Below, in pieces: positions 40,726-49,444 of a DNA stretch of 64,000 nucleotides. The stretch's first letter is position 1, and every line of letters begins with the position of its first letter. Position numbers and translations under genes: made by a program. This DNA is from Streptomyces venezuelae ATCC 10712 (GTDB taxonomy: Bacteria; Actinomycetota; Actinomycetes; Streptomycetales; Streptomycetaceae): contig NZ_CP029197.1 of NCBI RefSeq assembly GCF_008639165.1, forward strand, positions 4,840,001 through 4,904,000, written 5' to 3'. The notes beneath the pieces are model-generated. The model worked only from the letters and a program-made list of their open reading frames with translations. It was not told the origin of the DNA and searched no databases.

Positions 40726-41943
40726 TCAGCGAAAGCGCCGTACCCCCGGCACCAGTGCCGTCGCGGCGCAGCAGCCGCCCACCACGGCCGCTGCCGCGAG
40801 CAGCGGCGCCTCCGGGCCCCACGCCGAGGCGGCGAGCGGCGCGAGCGCGTACCCCAGGGGTGTCGCGGCGAGCGACAGCAGCCAGTCGTACGAGGTCACC
40901 CGGGCCAGCGCGTGGGCGGGCACCGCCCGCTGGACGGCGGTCTCCCACACGGGGGAGAGGAAGCCGAGGCCCGCCTGCGCGAGCCCGTAGGCCGCGATCG
41001 TCAGCGGTGCGGGCGCGGCGACCGCGAGCAGGATCAGCGGCAGGGCGTACGTGGCGAGTCCGAGGTTTGCGGTGAGGACCGGGCGCCGGGGGCTGAACCG
41101 GTCGGCGAGCAGCGCCCCGAGGAGGAAGCCGACCGCCCCGACCTGGAGCAGGACGACCCAGGTGGTGCCGCCGCCGAGCCGCTGCACCGCGACGGCCGGG
41201 CCGAGGGTCATCAGGACGGCGGCGGCGCCGTTCCAGGCGCTGTGGCCGATCAGGCTGGTCCAGTACCAGTCCCGGGAGCGGACCTCCCGCCAGCCTTCCG
41301 CGAGGTCGGCGCGGAGCGAGCGGCGGGGGAGGGGCACGTGCTCGACCCGCAGCGCCATGAGGAGCAGCGCGCTGACGGCGAAGGTGGCCGCGTCCAGGAC
41401 GAAGGCCCAGCCGGGGCCCACGGTCAGGACCAGGGTGCCCGCGAGGGCGGGCCCGCCGAGCCGGCTGGCGCTCTTGGCGACGCCCATCGCGGCGTTGGCC
41501 CGGTGCAGGGAGCCGGCCGCCACCGTCCCCTTCACGAGCGGCGCCACGGTCGGTACGGCGAAGGCCCCGGCCGCGCCGCCGAGCGCCTCGGCGCCGGCGA
41601 GGACGGTCAGGCTCGGTGCGCCGCCGAGGAGTTGGATCCCGACGAGGAGCTGGGTGAGGCAGCGGATCAGGTCGGTGGTGAGGGCGACCGTGCGGGCGTC
41701 GAACCGGTCGCCGACGACGCCGCCGAGGGGCAGCAGGAGCAGTTTGGGCACCATCGCGCAGCCGAGGACCAGGGCGAGCGCCGAGGTGGAGCCGGTGGCC
41801 TCCAGGACGGCGAGGGCGAGGGCGGCGGGGATCGCGGCGTCGCCGAGGAGGGAGAGGGCGCGGCCGGTGAAGAGCAGCCGGAAGGGGCGGGTGCGCAGGG
41901 GGTGGGGTGCGGCGGGTGGCGCTGTGGCGGTGTCAGCGGTCAT
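40726..41943 (-). CDS. MFS transporter, EntS/DHA3-like
   Basis: 405 aa, twelve predicted helices. Family features are HPLRTRPFRLLFTGRALSLLGD at the start, LLLPLGGVVGDRFDARTVAL (MFS motif A), and GASALAD-like LLGALLADRFSPRRPVLTAN in the second half. DHA3/EntS members export siderophores or drugs. Divergent from a MarR gene with two operators in between, so it is almost certainly its regulated efflux target. Confidence 0.92.
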   Translation of the reverse strand: MTADTATAPPAAPHPLRTRPFRLLFTGRALSLLGDAAIPAALALAVLEATGSTSALALVLGCAMVPKLLLLPLGGVVGDRFDARTVALTTDLIRCLTQLLVGIQLLGGAPSLTVLAGAEALGGAAGAFAVPTVAPLVKGTVAAGSLHRANAAMGVAKSASRLGGPALAGTLVLTVGPGWAFVLDAATFAVSALLLMALRVEHVPLPRRSLRADLAEGWREVRSRDWYWTSLIGHSAWNGAAAVLMTLGPAVAVQRLGGGTTWVVLLQVGAVGFLLGALLADRFSPRRPVLTANLGLATYALPLILLAVAAPAPLTIAAYGLAQAGLGFLSPVWETAVQRAVPAHALARVTSYDWLLSLAATPLGYALAPLAASAWGPEAPLLAAAAVVGGCCAATALVPGVRRFR

Positions 41944-41957
41944 GGACCGCAGAGTAT

Positions 41958-41984
41958 TTCGGCACCGAATAATTCGTCAACGAA
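41958..41984. promoter_or_regulatory. Tandem MarR operators
   Basis: TTCG-GCAC-CGAA (41958-41969) and TTCG-TCAA-CGAA (41973-41984) have identical half-sites, 15 bp centre to centre. They lie in the 85-bp divergent region, 14 bp from the MFS start codon. Confidence 0.75.
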
Positions 41985-42028
41985 ACACTTCTCGGGTGGT
42001 TCCCGGCCCGCCGACGTACGATCAGCCC

Positions 42029-42598
42029 ATGGCGCACCCTGAGGAACCGCGTACCCCGAGCGAGCCGGGTCCCCCCGGTGAGCCGGGTCCGCGTGACTGG
42101 ACCGACGAGCACGTCGCCCGCTGGCAGCCCGTCCTGCCCGACCTCGACCCGGTCATCGAGGGCGCCGTCACCCGGATGAAGAAGCTCTCCGTCCACCTCC
42201 GCCGGGTCAGGGAGCAGTCCCTCGTCGACTTCGACCTGGAACGCCACGAGTTCGACACCCTGCACAAGATCGCCGGCCGGGGCGGCAGCGCCGCGCCCTC
42301 CGAGCTCGCCCAGGACCTCGACCTGGCCCCCGCCTCTGTCTCCGGCCGCCTCGACGCCCTGGAGAAGCGCGGCTTCGTCCGCCGCACCCCCTCCACCACC
42401 GACCGCCGCCGGGTCGTCGTCGAACTCACCGCCGAGGGCCGGGAGACCTGGCTCGGCGCGATGGGCGTCCTCGGCCACGAGGAGTACCGCCTGCTCGGCG
42501 TCCTCGCCCCCGGGGAGCGCACCGTCCTCAACGACCTGCTGCGCCGTGTGATGATCGCGGCGGAGTCCACCGAGCCGCCCCGCCCCTGGCACGGCTGA
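42029..42598 (+). CDS. MarR family regulator
   Basis: 189 aa from ATG at 42029. After a Pro/Glu-rich leader, the winged-helix reads LHKIAGRGGSAAPSELAQDL and LAPASVSGRLDALEKRGFVRR, with the wing TDRRRVVVELTAEG. Divergent from the MFS exporter, with tandem TTCG-N4-CGAA sites between. By family habit it represses both genes and is released by a small ligand, possibly an exporter substrate. Confidence 0.95.
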   Translation: MAHPEEPRTPSEPGPPGEPGPRDWTDEHVARWQPVLPDLDPVIEGAVTRMKKLSVHLRRVREQSLVDFDLERHEFDTLHKIAGRGGSAAPSELAQDLDLAPASVSGRLDALEKRGFVRRTPSTTDRRRVVVELTAEGRETWLGAMGVLGHEEYRLLGVLAPGERTVLNDLLRRVMIAAESTEPPRPWHG

Positions 42599-42626
42599 GG
42601 GCCCCGGGGAAGCCCCCAGGGCCCTC
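42597..42626. terminator. Terminator after the MarR gene
   Basis: GAGGGCCC (42597-42604) pairs with 42619-42626, with an extra GGGG/CCCC inner stem. It overlaps the MarR stop codon and faces the convergent gene that ends at 42650. Confidence 0.75.
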
Positions 42627-42649
42627 GACGCCGACCGGCCGGCGGTCGC

Positions 42650-43177
42650 TCAGATGCTCAGCGAGCGCGCGTAGTTCAGCTGCCCCATCACCCAGTTGAT
42701 GGTGTCCGGGCCGCGCGCCGGGATCATCGTCGAGTGGTGCTTGCCGCCGCTCGTCACCGTGACCTGGATGAAGCCGGTGGTCGTCTTCTCCTTCATCAGC
42801 AGGAACAGCAGGCCGAGCAGGCAGAAGATGAAGAAGATGACCGCGAGCACGATCGCGACCGTGGGCATCTTCTCCTCGGTCCGCGACATGTCCATCGCGT
42901 TCCACACGGCGCCCTTCAGCGGCATCGGGCCGGCCGGCGTCATGATCTGGTCGCCCACCACCGTGATGTCACCCAGGCTCAGCAGCGGAGCGCCCGTGCC
43001 CGCCGGGCCCGGCATCGGCACCGGCGCGTGCTGCGGGGGCACCGGCACCCCGGCCGGCAGGGTCGGCTGGTACGCCGGGGTGTGCGGGTAGCCGTAGGCA
43101 GGCTGGCCCGGGGTCCCCGGCTGCTGGCCCGGGCCCCACTCGTACTCATCCGACCGGTAAGGGTTCGGCTCGCTCAT
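42650..43177 (-). CDS. Pro-rich membrane protein of unknown function
   Basis: 175 aa from ATG at 43177. A Pro/Gly/Tyr-rich front (1-65) leads to a conserved segment (LLSLGDITVVGDQIMTPAG; PLKGAVWNAMD), one helix (TVAIVLAVIFFIFCLLGLLFLLM, about 106-128) and an outside part (GFIQVTVTSGGKHHSTMIPA). The TPAG-PL motif repeats in many Streptomyces homologs. No function is known. It lies downstream of sdhB, separated by a terminator. Confidence 0.85.
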   Translation of the reverse strand: MSEPNPYRSDEYEWGPGQQPGTPGQPAYGYPHTPAYQPTLPAGVPVPPQHAPVPMPGPAGTGAPLLSLGDITVVGDQIMTPAGPMPLKGAVWNAMDMSRTEEKMPTVAIVLAVIFFIFCLLGLLFLLMKEKTTTGFIQVTVTSGGKHHSTMIPARGPDTINWVMGQLNYARSLSI

Positions 43178-43210
43178 CAGTCCCCGTCCTCCACACGTCC
43201 ACACAGCGAG

Positions 43211-43250
43211 AAAAGCCCGCTCCTGCACGCCGCAGCGTACAGAAGCGGGC
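43211..43250 (-). terminator. Intrinsic terminator of the sdh operon
   Basis: On the minus strand a 7-bp stem (43244-43250 with 43215-43221) ends in TTTT (43214-43211). The loop of 22 bases can pair further. It lies 27 bases past the sdhB stop. Confidence 0.6.
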
Positions 43251-43276
43251 CGGAACACCGAACCAGGAAGCGGTGC

Positions 43277-44035
43277 TCAGAAACGACGCGTGATCAGCGC
43301 GCGCTTCACTTCCTGGATGGCCTTGGTGACCTCGATGCCACGCGGGCAGGCGTCGGTGCAGTTGAACGTCGTGCGGCAACGCCACACGCCGTCCTTGTCG
43401 TTCAGGATCTCCAGGCGCTGCTCACCGGCCTCGTCACGCGAGTCGAAGATGAAGCGGTGCGCGTTGACGATCGCGGCCGGACCGAAGTACTGGCCGTCGT
43501 TCCAGAAGACCGGGCAGGACGACGTGCACGCGGCGCACAGGATGCACTTGGTGGTGTCGTCGAAGCGCTCGCGGTCCTCGGCGGACTGCAGGCGCTCGCG
43601 CGTCGGCTCGTTGCCCTTGGTGACCAGGAACGGCATGACGTCCCGGTACGCCTGGAAGAACGGCTCCATGTCGACCACGAGGTCCTTGAGGACCGTGAGG
43701 CCCTTGATGGCCTCGACCGTGATCGGCTTCTCGGGGTTGATGTCCTTGATCAGCGTCTTGCAGGCGAGCCTGTTCTTGCCGTTGATCCGCATCGCGTCCG
43801 AGCCGCAGATGCCGTGCGCGCACGAGCGGCGGAAGGTCAGGGTGCCGTCGACGTCCCACTTGATCTTGTGGAGGGCGTCGAGCACGCGCTCCTTCGGGTC
43901 GATCTCGATCTGGAAGTCCTCCCAGACCGACGCGTCCGACACCTCGGGGTTGAAGCGGCGGATCCGCATCGTGACCGTGATGTACGGGGAGGCCGCGGAG
44001 TCCTTCTCCACCTTGTCCAGTACGGGGGTAGCCAT
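43277..44035 (-). CDS. sdhB: Succinate dehydrogenase iron-sulfur subunit
   Basis: 252 aa. Carries electrons from FAD to quinone through three clusters. The 2Fe-2S ligands are in RRSCAHGICGSDAM and RLACKT. The 4Fe-4S set is CILCAACTSSCP and the 3Fe-4S set includes CRTTFNCTDACPRGI. Length normal. The start overlaps the sdhA stop by 1 base (TGATG), showing translational coupling. Last gene of sdhCDAB. Confidence 0.98.
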   Translation of the reverse strand: MATPVLDKVEKDSAASPYITVTMRIRRFNPEVSDASVWEDFQIEIDPKERVLDALHKIKWDVDGTLTFRRSCAHGICGSDAMRINGKNRLACKTLIKDINPEKPITVEAIKGLTVLKDLVVDMEPFFQAYRDVMPFLVTKGNEPTRERLQSAEDRERFDDTTKCILCAACTSSCPVFWNDGQYFGPAAIVNAHRFIFDSRDEAGEQRLEILNDKDGVWRCRTTFNCTDACPRGIEVTKAIQEVKRALITRRF

Positions 44036-45789
44036 CAGTACTTACGCTCCATCGGCTGGTAGCGGGTCGTCACGACCGGCTTGTAGTCGAGACGGACGGT
44101 CTCGGAGCCGTCCTCGCCGACCTCGCGGTACGCCATGGTGTGACGCATGAAGTTGACGTCGTCGCGGTTCGGGTAGTCCTCGCGGTAGTGACCGCCGCGG
44201 GACTCCTTGCGCGCCAGGGCCGAGACGGCCATGACCTCGGCCAGTTCGAGCAGGTTGCCCAGCTCGATGGCCTCCAGGAGGTCCGTGTTGAAGCGCTTGC
44301 CCTTGTCCTGGATGGACACGTTCTCGTAGCGCTCGCGGAGCTCGGCGATCTTCTCGACGGCCGTCTTGATGGTCTGCTCCGTGCGGAACACCATCACGTT
44401 GGCGTCCATCGTCTCCTGGAGCTCACGGCGCAGGTCGGCGACCCGCTCGCTGCCCGTGGAGTTGCGCAGCTTCTCGATCTGCGCGACGACGAGGGACTCC
44501 GGGTTCTCCGGCAGCTCGACGAAGTCGTGCTTGGCGGAGTACTCGGCGGCGGCGATGCCGGAGCGCTTGCCGAAGACGTTGATGTCGAGCAGCGAGTTGG
44601 TGCCCAGGCGGTTGGCGCCGTGCACCGACACGCAGGCGACCTCGCCGGCGGCGTACAGACCGGGGACGACGGTGGTGTTGTCCGAGAGGACCTCACCCTC
44701 GACGTTGGTCGGGATGCCGCCCATGGCGTAGTGCGCGGTGGGCTGGATCGGGATCGGGTCCGTGTACGGCTCGATGCCGAGGTACGTACGGGCGAACTCG
44801 GTGATGTCCGGGAGCTTGGCGTCGAGCTGCTCCGGCGGGAGGTGCGTCAGGTCCAGGTAGACGTGGTCGCCCTCGGGACCGCAGCCGCGGCCCTCGCGGA
44901 TCTCCGTGTAGATGGAGCGGGAGACGACGTCACGGGACGCGAGGTCCTTCATGACCGGCGCGTACTTCTCCATGAAGCGCTCGCCGTCCTTGTTGCGGAG
45001 GATGCCGCCCTCACCGCGGGCGCCCTCCGTCAGCAGGATGCCCATGCGCCAGATGCCCGTCGGGTGGAACTGGAAGAACTCCATGTCCTCCAGCGGCAGA
45101 CCGCGGCGGTAGCACGCGGCCTGGCCGTCACCGGTCAGGGTGTGGGCGTTGGAGGTCACCTTGAAGAACTTGCCGGTGCCGCCGGAGGCGTAGATGACGG
45201 CCTTGGCCTGGAAGATGTGGATCTCGCCGGTGGCCAGCTCGTAGGCGACGACGCCCGCGGAGTGCTTCACCCCGTCGATCTCGGTGATCAGCTGGTCCAG
45301 GACGTAGAACTCGTTGAAGAACTCCACGCCCTCCTTGACGCAGTTCTGGTACAGCGTCTGGAGGATCATGTGGCCGGTGCGGTCCGCGGCGTAGCAGGAC
45401 CGGCGGACCGGCGCCTCGCCGTGGTTGCGGGAGTGGCCGCCGAAGCGGCGCTGGTCGATGGTGCCGTTCGGGGTGCGGTTGAACGGCAGGCCCATCTTCT
45501 CCAGGTCGAGGACGGCGTCGATGGCCTCCTTCGCCAGGATCTCGGCGGCGTCCTGGTCGACCAGGTAGTCACCGCCCTTGACCGTGTCGAAGGTGTGCCA
45601 CTCCCAGTTGTCCTCCTCCACGTTCGCCAGCGCGGCGGCCATGCCGCCCTGCGCGGCGCCCGTGTGGGAGCGGGTGGGGTAGAGCTTCGTCAGCACGGCG
45701 GTGCGGCTGCGCTTCGTCGCCTCGATGGCGGCGCGCATGCCGGCGCCGCCGGCGCCGACGATGACGGTGTCGTACTTGTGGATCTTCAT
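44035..45789 (-). CDS. sdhA: Succinate dehydrogenase flavoprotein subunit
   Basis: 584 aa, ATG start. The Rossmann start is DTVIVGAGGAGMRAAIEA. The His that binds FAD covalently is H42 in TRSHTGAAQGG. Further landmarks are RRSCYAADRTGH, QPTAHYAMGGIPTN and HGANRLGTNSLLDINVFGKR near the active-site Arg/His set. It oxidises succinate to fumarate on the inner face of the membrane. It follows sdhD by 25 bp. Confidence 0.98.
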   Translation of the reverse strand: MKIHKYDTVIVGAGGAGMRAAIEATKRSRTAVLTKLYPTRSHTGAAQGGMAAALANVEEDNWEWHTFDTVKGGDYLVDQDAAEILAKEAIDAVLDLEKMGLPFNRTPNGTIDQRRFGGHSRNHGEAPVRRSCYAADRTGHMILQTLYQNCVKEGVEFFNEFYVLDQLITEIDGVKHSAGVVAYELATGEIHIFQAKAVIYASGGTGKFFKVTSNAHTLTGDGQAACYRRGLPLEDMEFFQFHPTGIWRMGILLTEGARGEGGILRNKDGERFMEKYAPVMKDLASRDVVSRSIYTEIREGRGCGPEGDHVYLDLTHLPPEQLDAKLPDITEFARTYLGIEPYTDPIPIQPTAHYAMGGIPTNVEGEVLSDNTTVVPGLYAAGEVACVSVHGANRLGTNSLLDINVFGKRSGIAAAEYSAKHDFVELPENPESLVVAQIEKLRNSTGSERVADLRRELQETMDANVMVFRTEQTIKTAVEKIAELRERYENVSIQDKGKRFNTDLLEAIELGNLLELAEVMAVSALARKESRGGHYREDYPNRDDVNFMRHTMAYREVGEDGSETVRLDYKPVVTTRYQPMERKY

Positions 45790-45814
45790 GACGTGGATTA
45801 CCTCAGCCCCGTGC

Positions 45815-46294
45815 CTAGCGGATGTTCGGGTCGAAGGTGAAGATCACCAGCGTGCCCAGAAGGATGGTGAACACCGTGGCGGTGTACAGCAGGCCCTTGA
45901 GCCACAGGCGCGTGTTGGCCCGCTCCGCGTAGTCGTTGATGACGGTACGGAGGCCGTTGGCGCCGTGCAGCATGGCGAGCCAGAGCATCAGGAGGTCCCA
46001 GACCTGCCAGAACGGGGACGCCCAGCGGCCGGCCACGAAGGCGAAGCCGATCTTGGAGACGCCGCCGTCGAGGAAGAGCTGGATCAGCAGGTGGCCGAGG
46101 ACCAGCACGACGAGGACCACGCCGGAGAGGCGCATGAAGAGCCACGCGGCCATCTCGAAGTTGCCGCGGGTCGCGCGCGGCGTCTTGCCGGTGCGCTTGC
46201 GGGGGGCCTCGATGTACGGCGCGGGGTTGTCCACGTCGAAGTGGGCGCCGCCCTCGACGGGACCGATCGCGGTGGAGGTGGTGTCAGCAGACAT
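45815..46294 (-). CDS. sdhD: Succinate dehydrogenase membrane anchor subunit
   Basis: 159 aa. A charged N terminus (about 1-45) precedes three helices: LFMRLSGVVLVVLVLGHLLIQ, PFWQVWDLLMLWLAMLHGANGLR and GLLYTATVFTILLGTLVIFTF. The first helix His and LHGANGLR His are likely heme or quinone ligands. Starts 8 bp after sdhC. Confidence 0.93.
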   Translation of the reverse strand: MSADTTSTAIGPVEGGAHFDVDNPAPYIEAPRKRTGKTPRATRGNFEMAAWLFMRLSGVVLVVLVLGHLLIQLFLDGGVSKIGFAFVAGRWASPFWQVWDLLMLWLAMLHGANGLRTVINDYAERANTRLWLKGLLYTATVFTILLGTLVIFTFDPNIR

Positions 46295-46302
46295 ATCTGG
46301 CG

Positions 46303-46683
46303 TCAGCTCCCGAACAGTTCACGTGCGGCGTGGCCGAGGACGGGGTACAGCGAGCCCGCCATCAGCACCACCCAGATGCCCACGACGGTCCAGAGCATCT
46401 GCTTCTGGTAGCGCGGGCCCTTGGACCAGAAGTCCACGGCGATGACACGGAGACCGTTCAGCGCGTGGAAGAGGATGGCAGCGACGAGGCCGTACTCGAG
46501 GAGAGCGACGATCGGCGTCTTGTAGGTCGCGACGACCTCGTCGTACGCCTCGGGGGAGACGCGGACGAGAGCGGTGTCCAGCACGTGTACGAACAGGAAG
46601 AAGAAGATGAGGACGCCGGTGACTCGATGAGCCACCCAGCTCCACATTCCTTCCCGGCCGCGGTACAGCGTTCCAGCCGGCAC
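46303..46683 (-). CDS. sdhC: Succinate dehydrogenase cytochrome b subunit
   Basis: 126 aa from GTG at 46683. Typical signature MWSWVAHRVTGVLIFFFLFVH near 13-33 with the conserved Ser, His and Arg, then the heme His in AILFHALNGLRV, plus WTVVGIWVVLMAGSLY. First gene of sdhCDAB. The 192 bp upstream show no clear operator. Confidence 0.95.
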   Translation of the reverse strand: MPAGTLYRGREGMWSWVAHRVTGVLIFFFLFVHVLDTALVRVSPEAYDEVVATYKTPIVALLEYGLVAAILFHALNGLRVIAVDFWSKGPRYQKQMLWTVVGIWVVLMAGSLYPVLGHAARELFGS

Positions 46684-46875
46684 GGAAAAACCCTCCGGGA
46701 GCGGGGATCGGGGTCGGCCGGCTTCTCTGTCGGTCTGACCCGGCCGGGTACGGTCCACCGGCCCCGGTCATCGTAGCGACGACTTGTCGGTTCGCTCGCG
46801 CGGGGTCCATCGGTGTGATCAAACAGGCACGGACGGGCTATCGCACGGGCCGGAATCGCCGCATTCCGGACGGAT

Positions 46876-47445
46876 TCACGGCCCGGGGTGTCGGGCTGTG
46901 AGGTCTTCGGCGAGCCGGAAGGCCAGCCGGGCCCGGGCGAGCCGCCTCAGTTCGTCGGCGGCGACCACCCGTTCCTCCTCCGGTTCGTTGCCGAGACGTG
47001 ACCGGATGCCTGCCAAAACCTGGTCGAGCCGCTCCCCCGGGCGCACTCCGTCGAGGCTGATCACGAACGCGTGTCCGAAGCTGCTCTCGTACGCGGCGTG
47101 GGCGGCCCGCAGCGCGGTGCGCGCGGCGGGCGGGGCGTCGGGGTGCGGCAGGGCCGAGGACTCGGCGGCCAGGGCCTCGTCGAGATCGGGCCGGGACAGG
47201 TCGTACCCGGCTTCGTCGGCGGCGGCGAGCAGCGCCTCGACGGTCGGGTACGGGCGGTGCGCGGCCACCCGTTCGGCCCAGCGGTGGCTGCGGCAGCAGG
47301 ACAGCAGCAGGGCCTCGGCCTCGGCGGGCAGGGCGGCGTTGAAGCCCGCGAGGCCGCGGAGCTGGGGGCCCCTGGTCTGGGCCGGTATGGCAGGCGTGTC
47401 CGTGGAGCCCGGCGTACGGCAAGGGACGTGGGTGTCGCTGGTCAG
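46876..47445 (-). CDS. OHCU decarboxylase with CTG start
   Basis: 189 aa if started at CTG 47445. Family core: LAGFNAALPAEAEALLLSCC, RSHRWAERVAAHRPYPTVE, AAESSALPHPD, AAYESSFGHAFVISLDG, then RLGNEPEEERVVAADELRRLA. This is 2-oxo-4-hydroxy-4-carboxy-5-ureidoimidazoline decarboxylase, the last step making S-allantoin from urate. No ATG, GTG or TTG lies between the upstream stop (near 47525) and GTG 47268, and the latter would delete the conserved first 59 residues. CTG at 47443-47445 has GGAG 6 bases upstream. The protein is certain, the start inferred. Confidence 0.85.
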   Translation of the reverse strand: MTSDTHVPCRTPGSTDTPAIPAQTRGPQLRGLAGFNAALPAEAEALLLSCCRSHRWAERVAAHRPYPTVEALLAAADEAGYDLSRPDLDEALAAESSALPHPDAPPAARTALRAAHAAYESSFGHAFVISLDGVRPGERLDQVLAGIRSRLGNEPEEERVVAADELRRLARARLAFRLAEDLTARHPGP

Positions 47446-47674
47446 CGTGGGCTCCGGTACTCCGGGACGGGTGGGCCCGATCGCGCGGGGGGACGGGCGC
47501 GATGGGGTGGGTGTGACGCAACGTTATCGACGGGACGGGCGAAGTGTCCGACGGATGCGCGAATTTCACCCGGAAGGGAGAGTTTCGGAACAGGTGATGG
47601 ACGAATAGGTTCCGGTCACGGCTTCGGCGTGTCCCCCGATTGGCCGGACCGACCGCCGTACGGGAGGATTCCGA

Positions 47675-49321
47675 ATGATGCGGTACTCCATACGAGACAG
47701 ACGAGGCCCTCACCAGGGCCCCGCACTCCTGGCGACGGCGGTGGCACTGGCCACCGTGGCGGCCTGTTCGAGCGGATCACCCCACAGCTCGGACACCTCC
47801 GCCGCCTCACCCTCCGGCCCGCCCTCCGGTACGTCGGCGAGCGCCGCGCCCAGCAGCGCGCCGCCCAGCCCGACGCCTACGCCGAGCCGGACCTACCCGC
47901 TCTCCACCGCCCCGCGCACCATCCCCTCGGTCCGCGAGCACCAGGCCGCCCGCGGCCCCGGCTGGAAGCCCGCGGCCCCCGCCGGAGTCGTCGTCGGCGC
48001 GGGCAGCGCGGGCCTCGCCGACGAGGGGAAGCTGCTCGCCGGGGAACTCGGCATCCCGTACCGCGGCGCCGTCGCCGCCGGGCCCGGCGACGTCGAGCTC
48101 GCCCTGGGCGGGACCGGCGCGCCCGAGTCGTACACCCTGACCGTCCAAGGCGGGCGGGTCCGGATCAGCGGGCCCGACGAGGCCGGGGTCTTCTACGGCA
48201 CCCGCACCCTCAAGCAGTCCGTGAAGGGCGCCGGCGCGATGCCCGAGGGCGTCGTCACCGACGCGCCCGCCAAGCCGCAGCGCGGCCTCAACGTCGACAT
48301 CGCCCGCAAGTTCTTCAGCGCGCAGTGGATCGAGGACCGGCTCCGTGAGATGGCCGACCTCAAGCTGAACCAGCTGGGCCTGCACTTCTCCGACGACCAG
48401 GGCTTCCGGATCGCCTCCGACAGCCACCCCGAGATCGTCTCCGCCCAGCACCTCAGCAAGGCCGAGGTGCGCCGCGTCCTCGCCCTCGCGCAGAGCCTGC
48501 ACATCACCGTCGTGCCCGAGATCGACTCGCCCGGACACCTCGGCGCCGTCCTGCGCGCCCACCCCGACCTCCAGCTGCGCAACGTGCAGGGGACCCCGCG
48601 CCAGGGCGCCATCGACATCTCCAAGCCGGCCTCGGCCCGGATCGTGGACGACCTGCTGCGCGAGTACTCCGCCCTCTTCCCCGGCGGCTGGTTTCACGTC
48701 GGCGCGGACGAGTACCAGGCGCTGACGGTCCGCAGCCCGTCCGCCTCCTACCCCCAGCTCGCCACGGCCGCCCGCCAGAAGTACGGGCCCCAGGCCGGCG
48801 TCCAGGACCTGGCGGAGGGCTGGCTGAACGACCGCGCGGCCGTCGTGCGCGCTGCCGGGAAGACGGCCAAGGCGTGGAACGACGGGTTCTTCCGGGGCGG
48901 TGTCGTCACCGGCGACAAGCGCATCGAGGTCGAGTACTGGACGGGCAAGGAGATCGGCGCCCGCCCGCCCGCGGAGTACCTGGCCGAGGGCCGCCGGGTG
49001 GTGAACCTGAACGACGAGTACCTCTACTACGTCCTGGGCCAGCCGAACGACTTCACGTACCCCACGGGCCGGCGGATCTACGAGCAGTGGACCCCCCTGG
49101 TCCTGCGCGGCACGACCCCGGTCCCCGCCCGGTACGCCCCCCAGATCCTCGGCGCCCGCTTCGCGGTCTGGTGCGACCTGGCGAACGCCCAGACCCCGAC
49201 CCAGGTGGCGACCGGCATCCGCATGCCCCTGACGGCCCTCGCCCAGAAGACCTGGGACGCGGACCGGCCGACGCTGACCTGGGACCAGTTCAGAGCGCTG
49301 GCGGCACAGGTGCGCGGCTGA
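47675..49321 (+). CDS. Secreted beta-N-acetylhexosaminidase (GH20)
   Basis: 548 aa, ATG with GGGAGGA upstream. The lipoprotein signal ends LATVAACSSG (lipobox VAAC). A Ser/Pro/Thr linker (to about 75) and a GH20 N-terminal domain follow. The barrel has GLNVDIARKFFS, LGLHFSDDQGFR, VVPEIDSPGHLGAV and the catalytic pair D345-E346 in FHVGADEYQ. It releases GlcNAc or GalNAc from chitin or wall glycan outside the cell. Complete length. Confidence 0.96.
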   Translation: MMRYSIRDRRGPHQGPALLATAVALATVAACSSGSPHSSDTSAASPSGPPSGTSASAAPSSAPPSPTPTPSRTYPLSTAPRTIPSVREHQAARGPGWKPAAPAGVVVGAGSAGLADEGKLLAGELGIPYRGAVAAGPGDVELALGGTGAPESYTLTVQGGRVRISGPDEAGVFYGTRTLKQSVKGAGAMPEGVVTDAPAKPQRGLNVDIARKFFSAQWIEDRLREMADLKLNQLGLHFSDDQGFRIASDSHPEIVSAQHLSKAEVRRVLALAQSLHITVVPEIDSPGHLGAVLRAHPDLQLRNVQGTPRQGAIDISKPASARIVDDLLREYSALFPGGWFHVGADEYQALTVRSPSASYPQLATAARQKYGPQAGVQDLAEGWLNDRAAVVRAAGKTAKAWNDGFFRGGVVTGDKRIEVEYWTGKEIGARPPAEYLAEGRRVVNLNDEYLYYVLGQPNDFTYPTGRRIYEQWTPLVLRGTTPVPARYAPQILGARFAVWCDLANAQTPTQVATGIRMPLTALAQKTWDADRPTLTWDQFRALAAQVRG

Positions 49322-49444
49322 CCTGCGTCTTTTCTGTGGACGTAGCGCGGTCTGATCGCATACGTTCCCCCGGCGGCGGCCGAGCGGCCGCCGCCGGCGT
49401 CTCGGGGAGGGGCGTCGATTTTCCCTGGGGGGGAACGCACACCC

